This document shows, piece by piece, positions 38,173 to 46,882 of a DNA stretch of 64,000 nucleotides; position 1 is the first letter of the stretch, and each line of letters opens with the position of its first letter. Source of the stretch: Nocardioides pantholopis (lineage in GTDB: Bacteria; Actinomycetota; Actinomycetes; Propionibacteriales; Nocardioidaceae); NCBI RefSeq assembly GCF_003710085.1, contig NZ_CP033324.1, positions 3,721,501-3,785,500 on the forward strand, written 5' to 3'. A program made the translations under genes and the position numbers. The notes below the pieces were generated by a model. The model ran no database searches. It saw nothing but the letters and a program-made list of their open reading frames with translations, and was not told the origin of the DNA.

Positions 38173-39585
38173 TCAGCGCGCGAACGGGCCGGTCGAGGCC
38201 GCCCAGACGTCGGCCAGGATCTCCTCCCCCACCGTCCCGCGCGCCTCCCGCGGCGCGAACGTCACCGGGTCCATCGCGTAGGGCACCAGCCGCAGCGCCT
38301 TGAGCTCCGCGCCCCAGAACGTCGCCTCGAGCACGACGCCCTGGAGCGTCTGCTCCATGAAGTCCATGTCGAAGACGAAGTTGCCCAGCGAGTGCAGCAC
38401 CGGCACCCCGTCGACGACGTCCACGCCCTGCACCCAGTGCGGGTGGCCGCCGACCACCAGGTCCGCGCCGGCGGCCACCAGCGCCCGGGAGACGCGGCGC
38501 TGCACGGGCTCCGGCTCGTGGGTGTACTGCGTTCCCCAGTGCGGCAGCACCACCACGACGTCCGCTCGCCGCTCGGCCCGGCGGATCAGGCCGGTGACGT
38601 GGTCGACGTCGGCACCGACCAGCGGGCCGGTGCGCGGCGGCATCCGCACCGACAGCGCGCCGGGAGCGCCCGGCGTCGCCCGCGGCGTCTCGCCGATGGC
38701 GTTGAAGCCGATCAGCGCGAACCGGGTCCCGCCCGCCTCGACGTACGCCGGCCGGCCGGCGGCGCTCAGGTCGCGCCCGGCGCCGACGGGCCGCACCGGG
38801 CTGCGCCGCAGAGCTTGCACGGTCTCCAGCAGGGCGCGGGTGCCGAAGTCGCCGGCGTGGTTGTTGGCCAGCGACAGGACGTCGAACCCGCTGCGGCGCA
38901 GCGGCCCGAGCAGTCCGGGCCCGGCGCCGAAGGAGTCGCCGCCCTGGGTGGGCGCACCGGCGCGGGACAGGGTGGTCTCCAGGTTGCCGACGGTGAGGTC
39001 CGCCGAGCGCAGCCGGCGCGCCATCGGCGCGAGGGCCGCCGCCGCGTCGGGCACGCCGCGGACCGGCATCACGTCGCCGACGACCGTGACGTGCACCGCC
39101 TGCGGGGCGTCGCGGACCGGGTCCCGGCCGGCCACCCGGGCGACCGCGATCGTCGGGCCGACCACGTCCACCGGCACGACGGCCAGCAGCTCCGGGTCGC
39201 GCTCGACCCGGCGTACCGCCCGGCGCGCGGCGGCCGGCGCCGTCGCGCGCAGCACCCGCCGGCCCCGCCAGCGGGTGGCCGTCCCCTCGGTCAGGCGGTT
39301 CGCGGCCGCGGCGCCCAGCGGCGGCGGTGGCCGGGTCGCGTGCCCGACCACGACCAGCTCGGGCAGCTCGGGCAGCTCGGGCGGCTCGGGCAGCTCGGGC
39401 GGCCCGGGCCCGGGCTCGGCGGGGGGCGTCCCTGCCCGGGACGGCGGGGCGGTGGTGCCACCGCCCGCTCGGTCGCGCCCGTCGCCCCCCTCGTCGTCCG
39501 CGGTGCAGCCGCCGACGAGCGCCCCGCCCAGCACGGCCAGGAGCGCCAACACGGTGGCGGCGCCTGCGGGCGCCCGGGCTGACAT
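38173..39585 (-). CDS. CapA-family lipoprotein (poly-gamma-glutamate synthesis-like)
   Basis: A 470-residue lipoprotein (lipobox GGC, Cys27; a GTG three codons upstream is an alternative start). Residues ~45-80 hold a low-complexity repeat of P-E-L and P-E-P units. From ~165 the CapA metallophosphatase-like fold begins: VTVVGDVMPVRGV, TVGNLETTLS, SLANNHAGDFG, LIGFNAIGE, LPHWGTQY and VVGGHPHWVQGV supply the metal ligands. CapA/PgsA homologues work in poly-glutamate capsule or wall glycan synthesis; there are no other pgs genes here. The convergent M28 gene ends four bases away. Confidence 0.85.
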   Translation of the reverse strand: MSARAPAGAATVLALLAVLGGALVGGCTADDEGGDGRDRAGGGTTAPPSRAGTPPAEPGPGPPELPEPPELPELPELVVVGHATRPPPPLGAAAANRLTEGTATRWRGRRVLRATAPAAARRAVRRVERDPELLAVVPVDVVGPTIAVARVAGRDPVRDAPQAVHVTVVGDVMPVRGVPDAAAALAPMARRLRSADLTVGNLETTLSRAGAPTQGGDSFGAGPGLLGPLRRSGFDVLSLANNHAGDFGTRALLETVQALRRSPVRPVGAGRDLSAAGRPAYVEAGGTRFALIGFNAIGETPRATPGAPGALSVRMPPRTGPLVGADVDHVTGLIRRAERRADVVVVLPHWGTQYTHEPEPVQRRVSRALVAAGADLVVGGHPHWVQGVDVVDGVPVLHSLGNFVFDMDFMEQTLQGVVLEATFWGAELKALRLVPYAMDPVTFAPREARGTVGEEILADVWAASTGPFAR

Positions 39586-39666
39586 GCGGCTCACGCTAGC
39601 CGTCCGCGGAGCGTGACGTCGCTCGCGCCGGGGAATGGTTTGGGTCGGCATGGTCTTGTCGCAGGC

Positions 39667-40512
39667 ATGACCGTTCCGAACATCACCCTGCACGACCAGA
39701 CGACCATCCCCCAGCTCGGATTCGGTGTGTACCAGGTTCCCCCGGACCAGACGGCGGAGACCGTGGCCGCGGCCCTCGAGGTGGGCTACCGGCACATCGA
39801 CACCGCACAGATGTACGGCAACGAGAAGGGTGTCGGCGAGGCGATCGCGGCCTCGGGCATCGCGCGCGAGGAGCTCTACGTCACCAGCAAGCTCAACAAC
39901 GACGTGCACCGGCCCGACGACGCCCGGCGCTCCTTCGACGCCACCCTGTCGGCCCTCGGCCTCGACCGGATCGACCTGTTCCTCATCCACTGGCCGCTGC
40001 CGACCCGGTACGACGGCGACTTCGTCTCCACCTGGCGCACGCTCGCCGAGTTCGTCGCCGACGGTCGCGCGACCTCGGTCGGCGTCTCGAACTTCCAGCC
40101 CGCCCACCTGGACCGGATCGTCACCGAGACCGGCATCGTGCCGGTGGTCAACCAGATCGAGGTGCACCCGTACTTCACCAACGAGGACGCCCGCGCCGCC
40201 TCGATCCGGCACGGTGTCGAGGTCGAGGCCTGGTCGCCGCTGGCCCAGGGCGGGGTGCTGGGTGACGAGGTGATCACCCGGATCGCCGCCGCGCACGACA
40301 AGACCCCTGCACAGGTGACCCTGCGCTGGCACATCGAGCGCGGCGACATCGTGTTCCCGAAGTCGATGAGCGCCGAGCGGATGATGGAGAACTTCGACAT
40401 CTTCGACTTCACGCTCAGCGCCGAGGAGGTCGCCGACATCGCGGCCCTGGACCGCGGCGAGGCTGGCCGGACCGGCCCGAACCCGGACACGTTCGACTAC
40501 ATCCCGGCCTGA
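39667..40512 (+). CDS. Aldo/keto reductase (2,5-diketogluconate reductase-like)
   Basis: A 281-residue NADPH-dependent reductase. Catalytic tetrad: Asp45, Tyr50, Lys75 and His108 (GYRHIDTAQMYGNE, VTSKL, FLIHWP). The cofactor loop includes VFPKSMSAERMMENFDIFDF. The AKR5-type 2,5-diketo-D-gluconate reductase group is closest. The natural substrate is unknown. Ends before a strong bidirectional hairpin. Confidence 0.87.
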   Translation: MTVPNITLHDQTTIPQLGFGVYQVPPDQTAETVAAALEVGYRHIDTAQMYGNEKGVGEAIAASGIAREELYVTSKLNNDVHRPDDARRSFDATLSALGLDRIDLFLIHWPLPTRYDGDFVSTWRTLAEFVADGRATSVGVSNFQPAHLDRIVTETGIVPVVNQIEVHPYFTNEDARAASIRHGVEVEAWSPLAQGGVLGDEVITRIAAAHDKTPAQVTLRWHIERGDIVFPKSMSAERMMENFDIFDFTLSAEEVADIAALDRGEAGRTGPNPDTFDYIPA

Positions 40513-40523
40513 CTCCTCGGGCA

Positions 40524-40569
40524 CTCCTCGTGCTTCTCGGGCCTTGCAGAGGCCGAGAAGCGCGAGGAG
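40524..40569. terminator. Bidirectional terminator hairpin
   Basis: A 17-base stem (40524-40540 with 40553-40569, one mismatch: CTCCTCGTGCTTCTCGG pairs with CCGAGAAGCGCGAGGAG) and 12-base loop. It lies between the convergent aldo/keto reductase and membrane protein genes. No T run; this is typical in GC-rich Actinobacteria. Confidence 0.7.
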
Positions 40570-40585
40570 CCCTCCCCCGGCCTGA

Positions 40586-41179
40586 TCAGCCGATCGTCAC
40601 CGTGACCTCGTTGGACACCTTGCCGGAGTCGGTGTCGCGGACCCGGAAGCGGTTCTCCCCGGTCTGGCCCGTCTGGACGTACGTCGAGAACGTCTCGTTG
40701 CTGACCGACGCCGTCACCGGGAAGTCGGTCCAGCCCCCGTCGACGAAGCGCTCGACCTGGAGGATCGCCCCCTCACCCTGGGGGTAGGTCCCGCTGAGGT
40801 CGATGCGCTGCATCGGCGACACGGTGTCCTGGGCGACCGTGAGCGTGGGCTTCTTCTTCGCCTTCTTCTCGGTCTCCTCCGCCGGGTCGGCGGGCTCGCT
40901 GGCCTCGCCGTCCTCGGTCGCGAGCGTCATCATCGGCCCGGACGGGGTCTGGGTCTCCGACGGGGTCGGGAGGTACATCGAGGCGCCCGAGGACGCCCCC
41001 TCGGCGCTCTCCTCGCCATCGATCCCCAGCACCTGGGTGGCGACCAGTGCGACGCCACCCAGCACCAGGCCGACGACGAGGCCGACACCGACGAGGGCGA
41101 GCAGGCCGGTGAGGACGGGACGGTCTTCGGACGGGGCCACGGCGGTCACTCCGGGTTCGCTTCGAGGTCGGGCTGCCAT
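40586..41179 (-). CDS. Membrane-anchored protein with an Ig-like C-terminal domain
   Basis: A 197-residue protein. One hydrophobic helix (VLTGLLALVGVGLVVGLVLGGVALVATQVL, ~22-50) anchors it; a linker of ~60 residues rich in S, E, T and K follows; the last ~85 residues are beta-rich (PTLTVAQDTVSPMQRIDLSGTYPQGEGAILQVERFVDGGWTDFPVTASV ... VSNEVTVTI), like an Ig-fold. The protein should be outside the cell. I do not recognise the family. Confidence 0.65.
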   Translation of the reverse strand: MAARPRSEPGVTAVAPSEDRPVLTGLLALVGVGLVVGLVLGGVALVATQVLGIDGEESAEGASSGASMYLPTPSETQTPSGPMMTLATEDGEASEPADPAEETEKKAKKKPTLTVAQDTVSPMQRIDLSGTYPQGEGAILQVERFVDGGWTDFPVTASVSNETFSTYVQTGQTGENRFRVRDTDSGKVSNEVTVTIG

Positions 41180-41305
41180 TGTCGAGCACGACGGGCCGTG
41201 GCGCGAACCGGGACCTCCGGCCCTCGACGCGCTGGCCGTGCTGGGGAACCCGACCTAACCTCGAGAGATGGGTTCCGACGCGCTCCGGCCGGCGAGGCCG
41301 GTGCC

Positions 41306-42169
41306 ATGACGGTCCCGCCAGACCCGGCCGGGGGGTCGGCCCGCCACGAGCGCACCGCCCGCGCGGTCGAGGAGCGCTACCGCCCGCTCCCGCTGCTGCG
41401 CGACAAGGTGGTCGTCCTGTGCGGCGTCGGTCCGGGCCTGGGCCGGTCCCTGGGCGAGGAGGCGGCACGGATGGGCGCCGACCTGGTGCTGGTCGGCGCC
41501 ACCGAGCGCCGGCTGGACCGGACGGCCGCCGCGGTCCGCTCGCACGGCCGGCGGGCGCTCGTCGTGCCGGCCGACGTCACCGACGAGGACGAGCGGGTCC
41601 GGCTGGTCGAAACCGTGCTGACCGAGCTGGGACGGATCGACTGCCTGGTCAACAACGCGTTCGCGATCCCGTGGATGGACCCGCTCACGACGCTACCGGT
41701 GGAGTCGCTGCGCGCGGCCAACGAGGCAAACGTCTTCGCGCCGCTGCGGCTCGCCGCGCTGTTCGCCGACGGCCTCGCCGCCGCGCAGGGGTCGATCATC
41801 ATGCTGAACTCCTGCGTCCAGTACTCCTCCGAGCCCCAGTACGCCGGCCACCGGCTCTCCCAGGGCACCCTCGCCCATCTCGCCTCCTCGCTGGCCACCG
41901 AGCTGGGGCCGCGCGGGATCCGGGTCAACAGCGTGGCGCCGTCGTTCATCTACGAGGACGTCAACACCGGCTACTTCGACTGGCTCGCCGCCGAGGCCGG
42001 ACAGTCCCACGAGGACGTCTACCTGGAGAAGGCCGCCGCCACCGACCTCAAGCGGCTCGCCTCCGCGCAGGAGGTCGCCCGGGCGACGCTGTTCCTCGCC
42101 AGCGACCTGGCCTCGGCCGTCACCGGCACGATGCTGAACATCGACTGCGGGGAGTTCCACAACATCTGA
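41306..42169 (+). CDS. SDR-family oxidoreductase with altered catalytic lysine
   Basis: A 287-residue Rossmann protein. The cofactor motif is GVGPGLGRSLG at the N-terminus, NNA-type motif LVNNAF, and the active-site region has YAGHR where SDRs have Y-x-x-x-K, so the lysine is replaced by arginine. The serine (MLNSCVQYSSE) is present. The C-terminus ends TGTMLNIDCGEFHNI. Such changes occur in atypical or inactive SDRs. An upstream ATG (41198) would add a 36-residue tail of no clear fold; ATG 41306 is preferred. Confidence 0.75.
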   Translation: MTVPPDPAGGSARHERTARAVEERYRPLPLLRDKVVVLCGVGPGLGRSLGEEAARMGADLVLVGATERRLDRTAAAVRSHGRRALVVPADVTDEDERVRLVETVLTELGRIDCLVNNAFAIPWMDPLTTLPVESLRAANEANVFAPLRLAALFADGLAAAQGSIIMLNSCVQYSSEPQYAGHRLSQGTLAHLASSLATELGPRGIRVNSVAPSFIYEDVNTGYFDWLAAEAGQSHEDVYLEKAAATDLKRLASAQEVARATLFLASDLASAVTGTMLNIDCGEFHNI

Positions 42170-42239
42170 CGCCCCCCGCTCGTCCACAGGCGGGCGGCCC
42201 GCCGGTTTCGGCGTACGCCGCGGCGGTGAGGCCACGGAC

Positions 42240-42696
42240 ATGGCCCCCACCCCGCAGATCCCGCAGACCCCGCACCTGACCGTCTCGCTGCCGCCGCACT
42301 GGCGGCGGCGCGCGGAGCCCGACCACGGCGTGCTGGTGCACGCGACCGCGGCGACCGCCGGCGAGCGGGGTCCGCCCGGAGGTCGTCGTCCGCTGCGAGC
42401 CCGCCGGTGCGGACGTCGGGGTCGGCGCCTGGCGGTCCGAGGCGGTGGCCGCGCTGGCCGCCCGGCTGCCGGACTTCGAGCTGGAGGACGCCGACGAGTA
42501 CGACCTGGACGGGCGCCCGGTGGCCTACCACCGGTTCGCGCACCGGGGCCCGCTGGGCGACCTGGTCAGCGAGCAGTGGGGCTGGCTCGGCGGGGGGCTC
42601 GGCACCTGCCTGACCGCGACCGTCGCCCGGGCCGACTACGCCGAGTGGTGCGAGGTGTTCGAGGCGATCGCCGAGACCCTCGAGCCGCCCTGCTGA
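42240..42696 (+). pseudogene. Hypothetical protein with a one-base frameshift
   Basis: Two frames join into one protein. The first (from ATG 42240) reads ... HLTVSLPPHWRRRAEPDHGVLVHATAATAGER; after the G run 42367-42370 the coding signal moves one frame, reading VRPEVVVRCEPAGADVGVGAWRSEAVAALAARLPDFELEDADEYDLDGRPVAYHRF up to the stop at 42696. Removing one G gives a normal-looking 151-residue protein. I do not recognise its family; the C-terminal part has a TATVARADYAEWCEVFEAIAETL helix. Real mutation or assembly error cannot be separated. Confidence 0.7.
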
Positions 42697-42700
42697 GCAG

Positions 42701-42739
42701 CCGTCGACCCGCCCGGAGCAGTACCGGGCGGGTCGACGG
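42701..42739. terminator. Strong bidirectional terminator hairpin
   Basis: A perfect 16-base stem (CCGTCGACCCGCCCGG with its complement, 42701-42716 and 42724-42739) and seven-base loop, between the convergent frameshifted gene and the dehydrogenase gene. Three copies of CCGCTAG follow at 42751-42779, the last covering the stop codon of the minus-strand gene. Confidence 0.75.
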
Positions 42740-42775
42740 TGGAGCACAGGCCGCTAGCCGGCCGCTAGCCGACCG

Positions 42776-45103
42776 CTAGTTGGCAGCGGTCAGGAAGCGG
42801 CGGTACTGCCGGGCGACCTCCTTCGCGGTGACGGCGCGGTCGAGGAACATCAGCGAGTCGAACCGGCAGTCACACGGGTTCTGCTCCCGGGTGTCCTGGG
42901 GGTAGGACCCGCCGATCTTGATGCCGCGCGGCAGGGTCTCGCTGGTGCCGGTCCCGTCGACCTGCCACGGGTCGCCGGCGGTGGTGTAGAACCCGTCGAG
43001 GGGCCGCCCGTTGCGGTAGAGGGCCATCTCACCGGTGGTGTAGTCGAACGTCGCCGCCAGGTGGACCCACTTCCCGACCGGCAGCAGCTCGCGCCAGTCC
43101 TGGGACGCCGCGAACGTCTGCGACGAGCCGGTGTCGAGCCGGCGGCCGAGCGCGACCAGCCGGAGCTCCCCGTTGACGTTGATCAGCTCCAGCAGCGCGC
43201 GGACCCCGTGCCCGTCGGAGTCGCCGGACAGGATGCCGGCCAGCCCGATCGCGTTGTAGCGGTCGTTCGGGTCCGGGGTGTTGGAGTTCAGGGCGGGCCC
43301 CTCGCCGGTCATCTTGACCCAGCCCATCACCGAGATCTCCTCGGCGCCGGCGAACCGCTCCAGCGACGGCACGCCGTTCTCGCCCCAGACCCCGGCCTTC
43401 CAGTCGTCGTTGCCGGCGACCGTCGGATCGACCTGCTTGGTCTGGATGGAGTTGTTGCTGCCGGGGAAGGCGCCGTCGTCGTTCCACATCTCGTTGCCGC
43501 CGTTGACCAGGCTCAGCAAGGTGCGCGACGGGCCCTGGTCGAGCTCCCGGCCCCCGGCCGGGAACGGGTGCTCGAAGTCGTAGTGGGCGACCAGGTCGTC
43601 CTGGATCGACCGCTCGACCTCGCGCGGCCACGGCGTGTGCCGCGTCCCGACGACCTTCCAGATCTTCCCGTCGGCCTTGGTCACCAGGTAGAGGTTCCGG
43701 TCGGCGTCGGTGCCGAAGCGCAGGTCGACCCGCGGGTCGTCCACGAAGTCCGTCATCCGCATCCGGTTGCCGTCGGTGTCGAAGAGCTGCATCTCGTGCA
43801 GGGTGGCCTCCTCGCGCCGGCCCTGCTGCATCGAGGCGGCGTCGGTCCAGAAGACCCGTCCGTCCACGAGGTCACCGAAGACGTACTTGCCGTGCAGGCC
43901 GCGCAGCTTGTGGCCGCGGTAGACCTGACCGCCGCTGATGGCGTGGCCGCTGTCGGAGGTGCACGGCCAGCCGGCCGGCGGGTCGTGGTCGAAGGATGCG
44001 ACCGGGTAGACGATGCCGGAGTCGTCGTACCCCTCGGGCAGCGTGTAGAGGTTGCACTCGTCGGCCGGGTCGTAGAGGTAGCGGCCCTCGAACTCGCTCC
44101 AGCCGAGGTTGTCGCCCTTGCGGACCTCGTAGACGGCCTCGATCGCGTGCTGCCCGATGTGGCCGAGGTACATCCGGTTGCGGCCGCCGGCGTCCCACGA
44201 GAAGCGGTGCGGGTCGCGCATGCCGTAGGCGAAGATCTCGCCGACCGCGCCGGGGGTGCGCACGAACGGGTTCGACCGCGGTACGCCGTACTCGCCGGTG
44301 GGGCCGTTGCTGCCCCGCGGGTCGATGCGCAGGATCTTGCCGTAGGGGTTGTCGAGCTGCTGCGGGATCTCGGTGTTGAGACCGATGCCGCCGTCGCCGA
44401 CCGCGACGTAGAGCAGGCCGTAGTCCTCGTCCCAGCGCTGCGCCGTCGGGTTGAAGTCGATCTGCTGGACGGCGTGGATCTGGCTGGCGAACCCGAGCCG
44501 CAGGACCTCGCGGCTGGTGCCGCTGAAGGTGTCGGCCGACGGGTCGTCGGCGGTCCACTCGGTCACGACGCTGTGCAGGAAGGTGTTCGGCTGGGCCGGG
44601 TACGTCGTGGGCTTGGTCCCGATCGCGCCGAACTTCTCGGTGTGGACCGTGTAGAGCTTGCCGTTCCTGCGGAAGTCGGGGTGGAAGGTCACGAAGCCGA
44701 AGCCGCTGCCCATGCCGCGGCCCGAGTAGAAGTCGGGGAACTCCTCGCGGAAGTCGAGGTAGACGTGGCGCGCACGCCGTTCGAGCAGGTAGAGCGGGCC
44801 GTTGAGGTCGGGGACGTACTTGCGGCCCGAGCGGTCCGGCACCTCGCCGATGTGGTTGATCCGGGCGTGCCGCATCAGCCGGGCGTCGGTCGGCTCGGGG
44901 ATCGGCTCGGTCTCGGGGAACTGGTGGTACTCCTCGAGCACCAGGCCGAGCGAGCTGCGGACGGGGCTCTCGGGGATGGGGTCGGCGACGGGTGTGCTGC
45001 CGGGCGGTGCCGCGGCGGAGCCGACTCCCGCTGTCAGTGGTGCGAACAGTGCAGCGACCAGGGCTCCGGTCGCCGCAGCCGCCCACCAGGGTGACGTGCG
45101 CAT
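42776..45103 (-). CDS. Secreted PQQ-type sugar dehydrogenase-like protein with C-terminal LamG domain
   Basis: A 775-residue secreted protein. Residues 1-32 form a signal peptide (ends VGSAAAPPG). Residues ~50-490 match the glucose/sorbosone dehydrogenase beta-propeller (GFGFVTFHPDFRRNGKLYTVHTE, YGKILRIDPRG, AYGMRDPHRFSWDAGGRNRMYLGHIGQ, GDLVDGRVFWTD). Residues ~530-770 form a LamG/concanavalin-like domain (AEEISVMGWVKM, KWVHLAATFDYTTGEMALYRNGRPL, DSLMFLDRAVTAKEVARQYRRF). It probably oxidises a sugar outside the cell while the LamG part binds a glycan. Last gene of the catabolic locus on this strand. Confidence 0.85.
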   Translation of the reverse strand: MRTSPWWAAAATGALVAALFAPLTAGVGSAAAPPGSTPVADPIPESPVRSSLGLVLEEYHQFPETEPIPEPTDARLMRHARINHIGEVPDRSGRKYVPDLNGPLYLLERRARHVYLDFREEFPDFYSGRGMGSGFGFVTFHPDFRRNGKLYTVHTEKFGAIGTKPTTYPAQPNTFLHSVVTEWTADDPSADTFSGTSREVLRLGFASQIHAVQQIDFNPTAQRWDEDYGLLYVAVGDGGIGLNTEIPQQLDNPYGKILRIDPRGSNGPTGEYGVPRSNPFVRTPGAVGEIFAYGMRDPHRFSWDAGGRNRMYLGHIGQHAIEAVYEVRKGDNLGWSEFEGRYLYDPADECNLYTLPEGYDDSGIVYPVASFDHDPPAGWPCTSDSGHAISGGQVYRGHKLRGLHGKYVFGDLVDGRVFWTDAASMQQGRREEATLHEMQLFDTDGNRMRMTDFVDDPRVDLRFGTDADRNLYLVTKADGKIWKVVGTRHTPWPREVERSIQDDLVAHYDFEHPFPAGGRELDQGPSRTLLSLVNGGNEMWNDDGAFPGSNNSIQTKQVDPTVAGNDDWKAGVWGENGVPSLERFAGAEEISVMGWVKMTGEGPALNSNTPDPNDRYNAIGLAGILSGDSDGHGVRALLELINVNGELRLVALGRRLDTGSSQTFAASQDWRELLPVGKWVHLAATFDYTTGEMALYRNGRPLDGFYTTAGDPWQVDGTGTSETLPRGIKIGGSYPQDTREQNPCDCRFDSLMFLDRAVTAKEVARQYRRFLTAAN

Positions 45104-45173
45104 GGATGACTACCTCTCTGTCTGACTTCTCGTGACTATCTGGGGGCTTTCTCTCTGGGGTGGTGGTCGTGGC

Positions 45174-45914
45174 TCAGCGGGACCGGACGCCCGCGACGAG
45201 GACGTCCCGGACCCGGCCGAAGTTGTCGAACGAGCCGAAGCCGGCCCGGCCACCGCTGAACGTGGTGTCGGTCGCGGTCATCAGCGGCTTGCGCGCGCCG
45301 TCCACGAACACCGCGATGCCGCCGCGCCGGGCGTCGTAGACGAGGCGTACGTCGTGCCAGTCGGCGTCGGTGATCGCCGGGGCGGCCCCGACCGATCCGT
45401 TCCACTGGTCGTCGATGCGGCGCCGGTCGGCGTCGTCGACCACGAAGATCCCGTTGTGGGGATAGATCGTGTTGTCGGTCGAGAGGTGCGCGTAGTAGAA
45501 GCGCGTCGGTGACTGGTAGTTCCACACCAGGATCACGTCGCGGTTCGTGACCTCGACGGCCTCGTCGATGCGGACCTCGGCGCGGTAGACCAGCGAGCCG
45601 AGCTCCGGGCCCTGGGTGATGACGGCGTACTCGAACGGGCGCCGGGGGCCCGTCGGGGCGGTGCCCGGCTCGGTCAGCACGACCTGACCCCGCTCGAAGT
45701 CCCACTTCTCGGGCGTCAGCAGCGCCCAGTGCGCCGGGGTCGCCCGCGGCCTGACCACCGCGAACCCGGGGCCCTCCGCGTGCCGGGCACCGGCCGCGGC
45801 CGGCCGGTCGGTCCCGGCGACGCCCGGCGGGGAGGTCCCGGCGACCAGCGCCGCGGCGAGCAGGGCGACGGAGGCCGCGGCGGCTGTCGTGCGGTTCCTG
45901 ACTGAGGTGCCCAT
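45174..45914 (-). CDS. Secreted concanavalin-fold protein (3-keto-disaccharide hydrolase/GH16-like)
   Basis: A 246-residue secreted protein: signal peptide to about residue 34 (AALVAGTSPPGVAG), then one beta-sandwich domain: VILVWNYQSPTRFYYAHLSTDNTIYPHNGIFVVDD, ADWHDVRLVYDARRGGIAVFVDGARKPLM, SGGRAGFGSFDNFGRVRDVLV. This resembles DUF1080 (3-keto-disaccharide hydrolase) and LamG-like domains. I cannot tell between enzyme and binding protein. Close to the dehydrogenase, 70 bases upstream of it. Confidence 0.65.
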   Translation of the reverse strand: MGTSVRNRTTAAAASVALLAAALVAGTSPPGVAGTDRPAAAGARHAEGPGFAVVRPRATPAHWALLTPEKWDFERGQVVLTEPGTAPTGPRRPFEYAVITQGPELGSLVYRAEVRIDEAVEVTNRDVILVWNYQSPTRFYYAHLSTDNTIYPHNGIFVVDDADRRRIDDQWNGSVGAAPAITDADWHDVRLVYDARRGGIAVFVDGARKPLMTATDTTFSGGRAGFGSFDNFGRVRDVLVAGVRSR

Positions 45915-45952
45915 GCGTTTTCCCTTCCGAGTCGGACCCGCGGGGTGGGGCC

Positions 45953-46882
45953 CTAGCGCTGCGTCGCTGATGCCTCCAGGGGCGGCTGCACCAGCTCGAC
46001 GTACCGGCGGGCGAGAGTCGCGACGACCTCGTCGCCCGGCGCCGCCCAGAGGTCGGCGTTGAAGATCTCCACCTCGACGTCGCCGGCGTAGCCGGTGGCG
46101 GCGACGGCGGCGGTGAGCGCGGTGAAGTCGATGTGGCCGTCGCCGACCATGCCGCGGCTGAGCAGCGCGTCCGGCGGCAGCGGCGTGATCCAGTCGCCGA
46201 CCTGGTAGGAGACGATCCGGTCGCCGGCGCGCGCGATCTGCTCCAGCACGTCGGGCTCCCACCAGACGTGGAAGGTGTCGACGACGACGCCGACCTGGTC
46301 GGCCGGCAGCTGCTCGGCGATGTCCAGGGCCTGGCGGAGGCTGGAGACCACGCCGCGGTCGGCGGCGAAGATCGGGTGCATCGGCTCGATGCCGAGCCGG
46401 ACGCCGCGGGCGGCCGCCTCGGGGGCGAGCGCGGCGACCGCCTCGGCCGCGCGGGCGCGGGCGCCGGCGAGGTCGCGGTCGCCGTCGGGCAGCCCGCCGG
46501 GCACCAGCACGAGCGTGGGCGCGCCCAGGGCGGCCGTCTCGTCGAGGGCGCGGAGGTTCTCCTCGTGCGCCCGGCGGCGAGCGCCGCCGTCCGCGGAGGT
46601 GAAGAAGCCGCCGCGGCACAGCGAGGAGACCCGCAGGCCGGCGTCGCGGAGCCAACCGACGCCCGTGTCGACGCCGACCTCGGCCAGCGGCTCGCGCCAC
46701 ACCCCGATCGCCGGGAGCCCGGCCGCCACGCAGCCGTCGATCGCCTCGCGCAGCGACCAGCCCGCGACCGTGCGCTGGTTGAGGGAGAGCCGGGCCAGCC
46801 GCGGGTCGCCGGGCTCCGGGTCCGGGACCCGGGCGGGCGCCCCCGAGGGGACGTCGACCGGCGCCGCGAGCGTGCCGCTCAC
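45953..46882 (-). CDS. Sugar phosphate isomerase/epimerase (xylose isomerase-like TIM barrel)
   Basis: A 309-residue TIM-barrel protein of the AP-endonuclease 2/xylose isomerase-like fold: SLNQRTVAGWSLREAIDGCVAAGLPAIGVW, LGIEPMHPIFAADRGVVSSLRQALDIAEQL, VGVVVDTFHVWWEPDVLEQIA and GDVEVEIFN, with glutamates and histidines at barrel ends for metal. It likely interconverts a ketose or hydroxy sugar, or acts as epimerase, dehydratase or lyase. GTG 46882 overlaps the DUF993 stop by four bases, so they are coupled. Confidence 0.8.
   Translation of the reverse strand: MSGTLAAPVDVPSGAPARVPDPEPGDPRLARLSLNQRTVAGWSLREAIDGCVAAGLPAIGVWREPLAEVGVDTGVGWLRDAGLRVSSLCRGGFFTSADGGARRRAHEENLRALDETAALGAPTLVLVPGGLPDGDRDLAGARARAAEAVAALAPEAAARGVRLGIEPMHPIFAADRGVVSSLRQALDIAEQLPADQVGVVVDTFHVWWEPDVLEQIARAGDRIVSYQVGDWITPLPPDALLSRGMVGDGHIDFTALTAAVAATGYAGDVEVEIFNADLWAAPGDEVVATLARRYVELVQPPLEASATQR

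Noticed and set aside
39355-39430. Repeat-rich stretch considered as a CRISPR or satellite
   Set aside because: It is a coding low-complexity run (P-E-L/P-E-P units) within the CapA-like lipoprotein; no spacers.
38392-39582. 396-codon plus-strand frame opposite the CapA gene
   Set aside because: Antisense; the CapA motifs are conserved on the other strand.
43061-45094. 677-codon plus-strand frame opposite the dehydrogenase-LamG gene
   Set aside because: Antisense shadow; the minus-strand product has clear signal peptide and domains.
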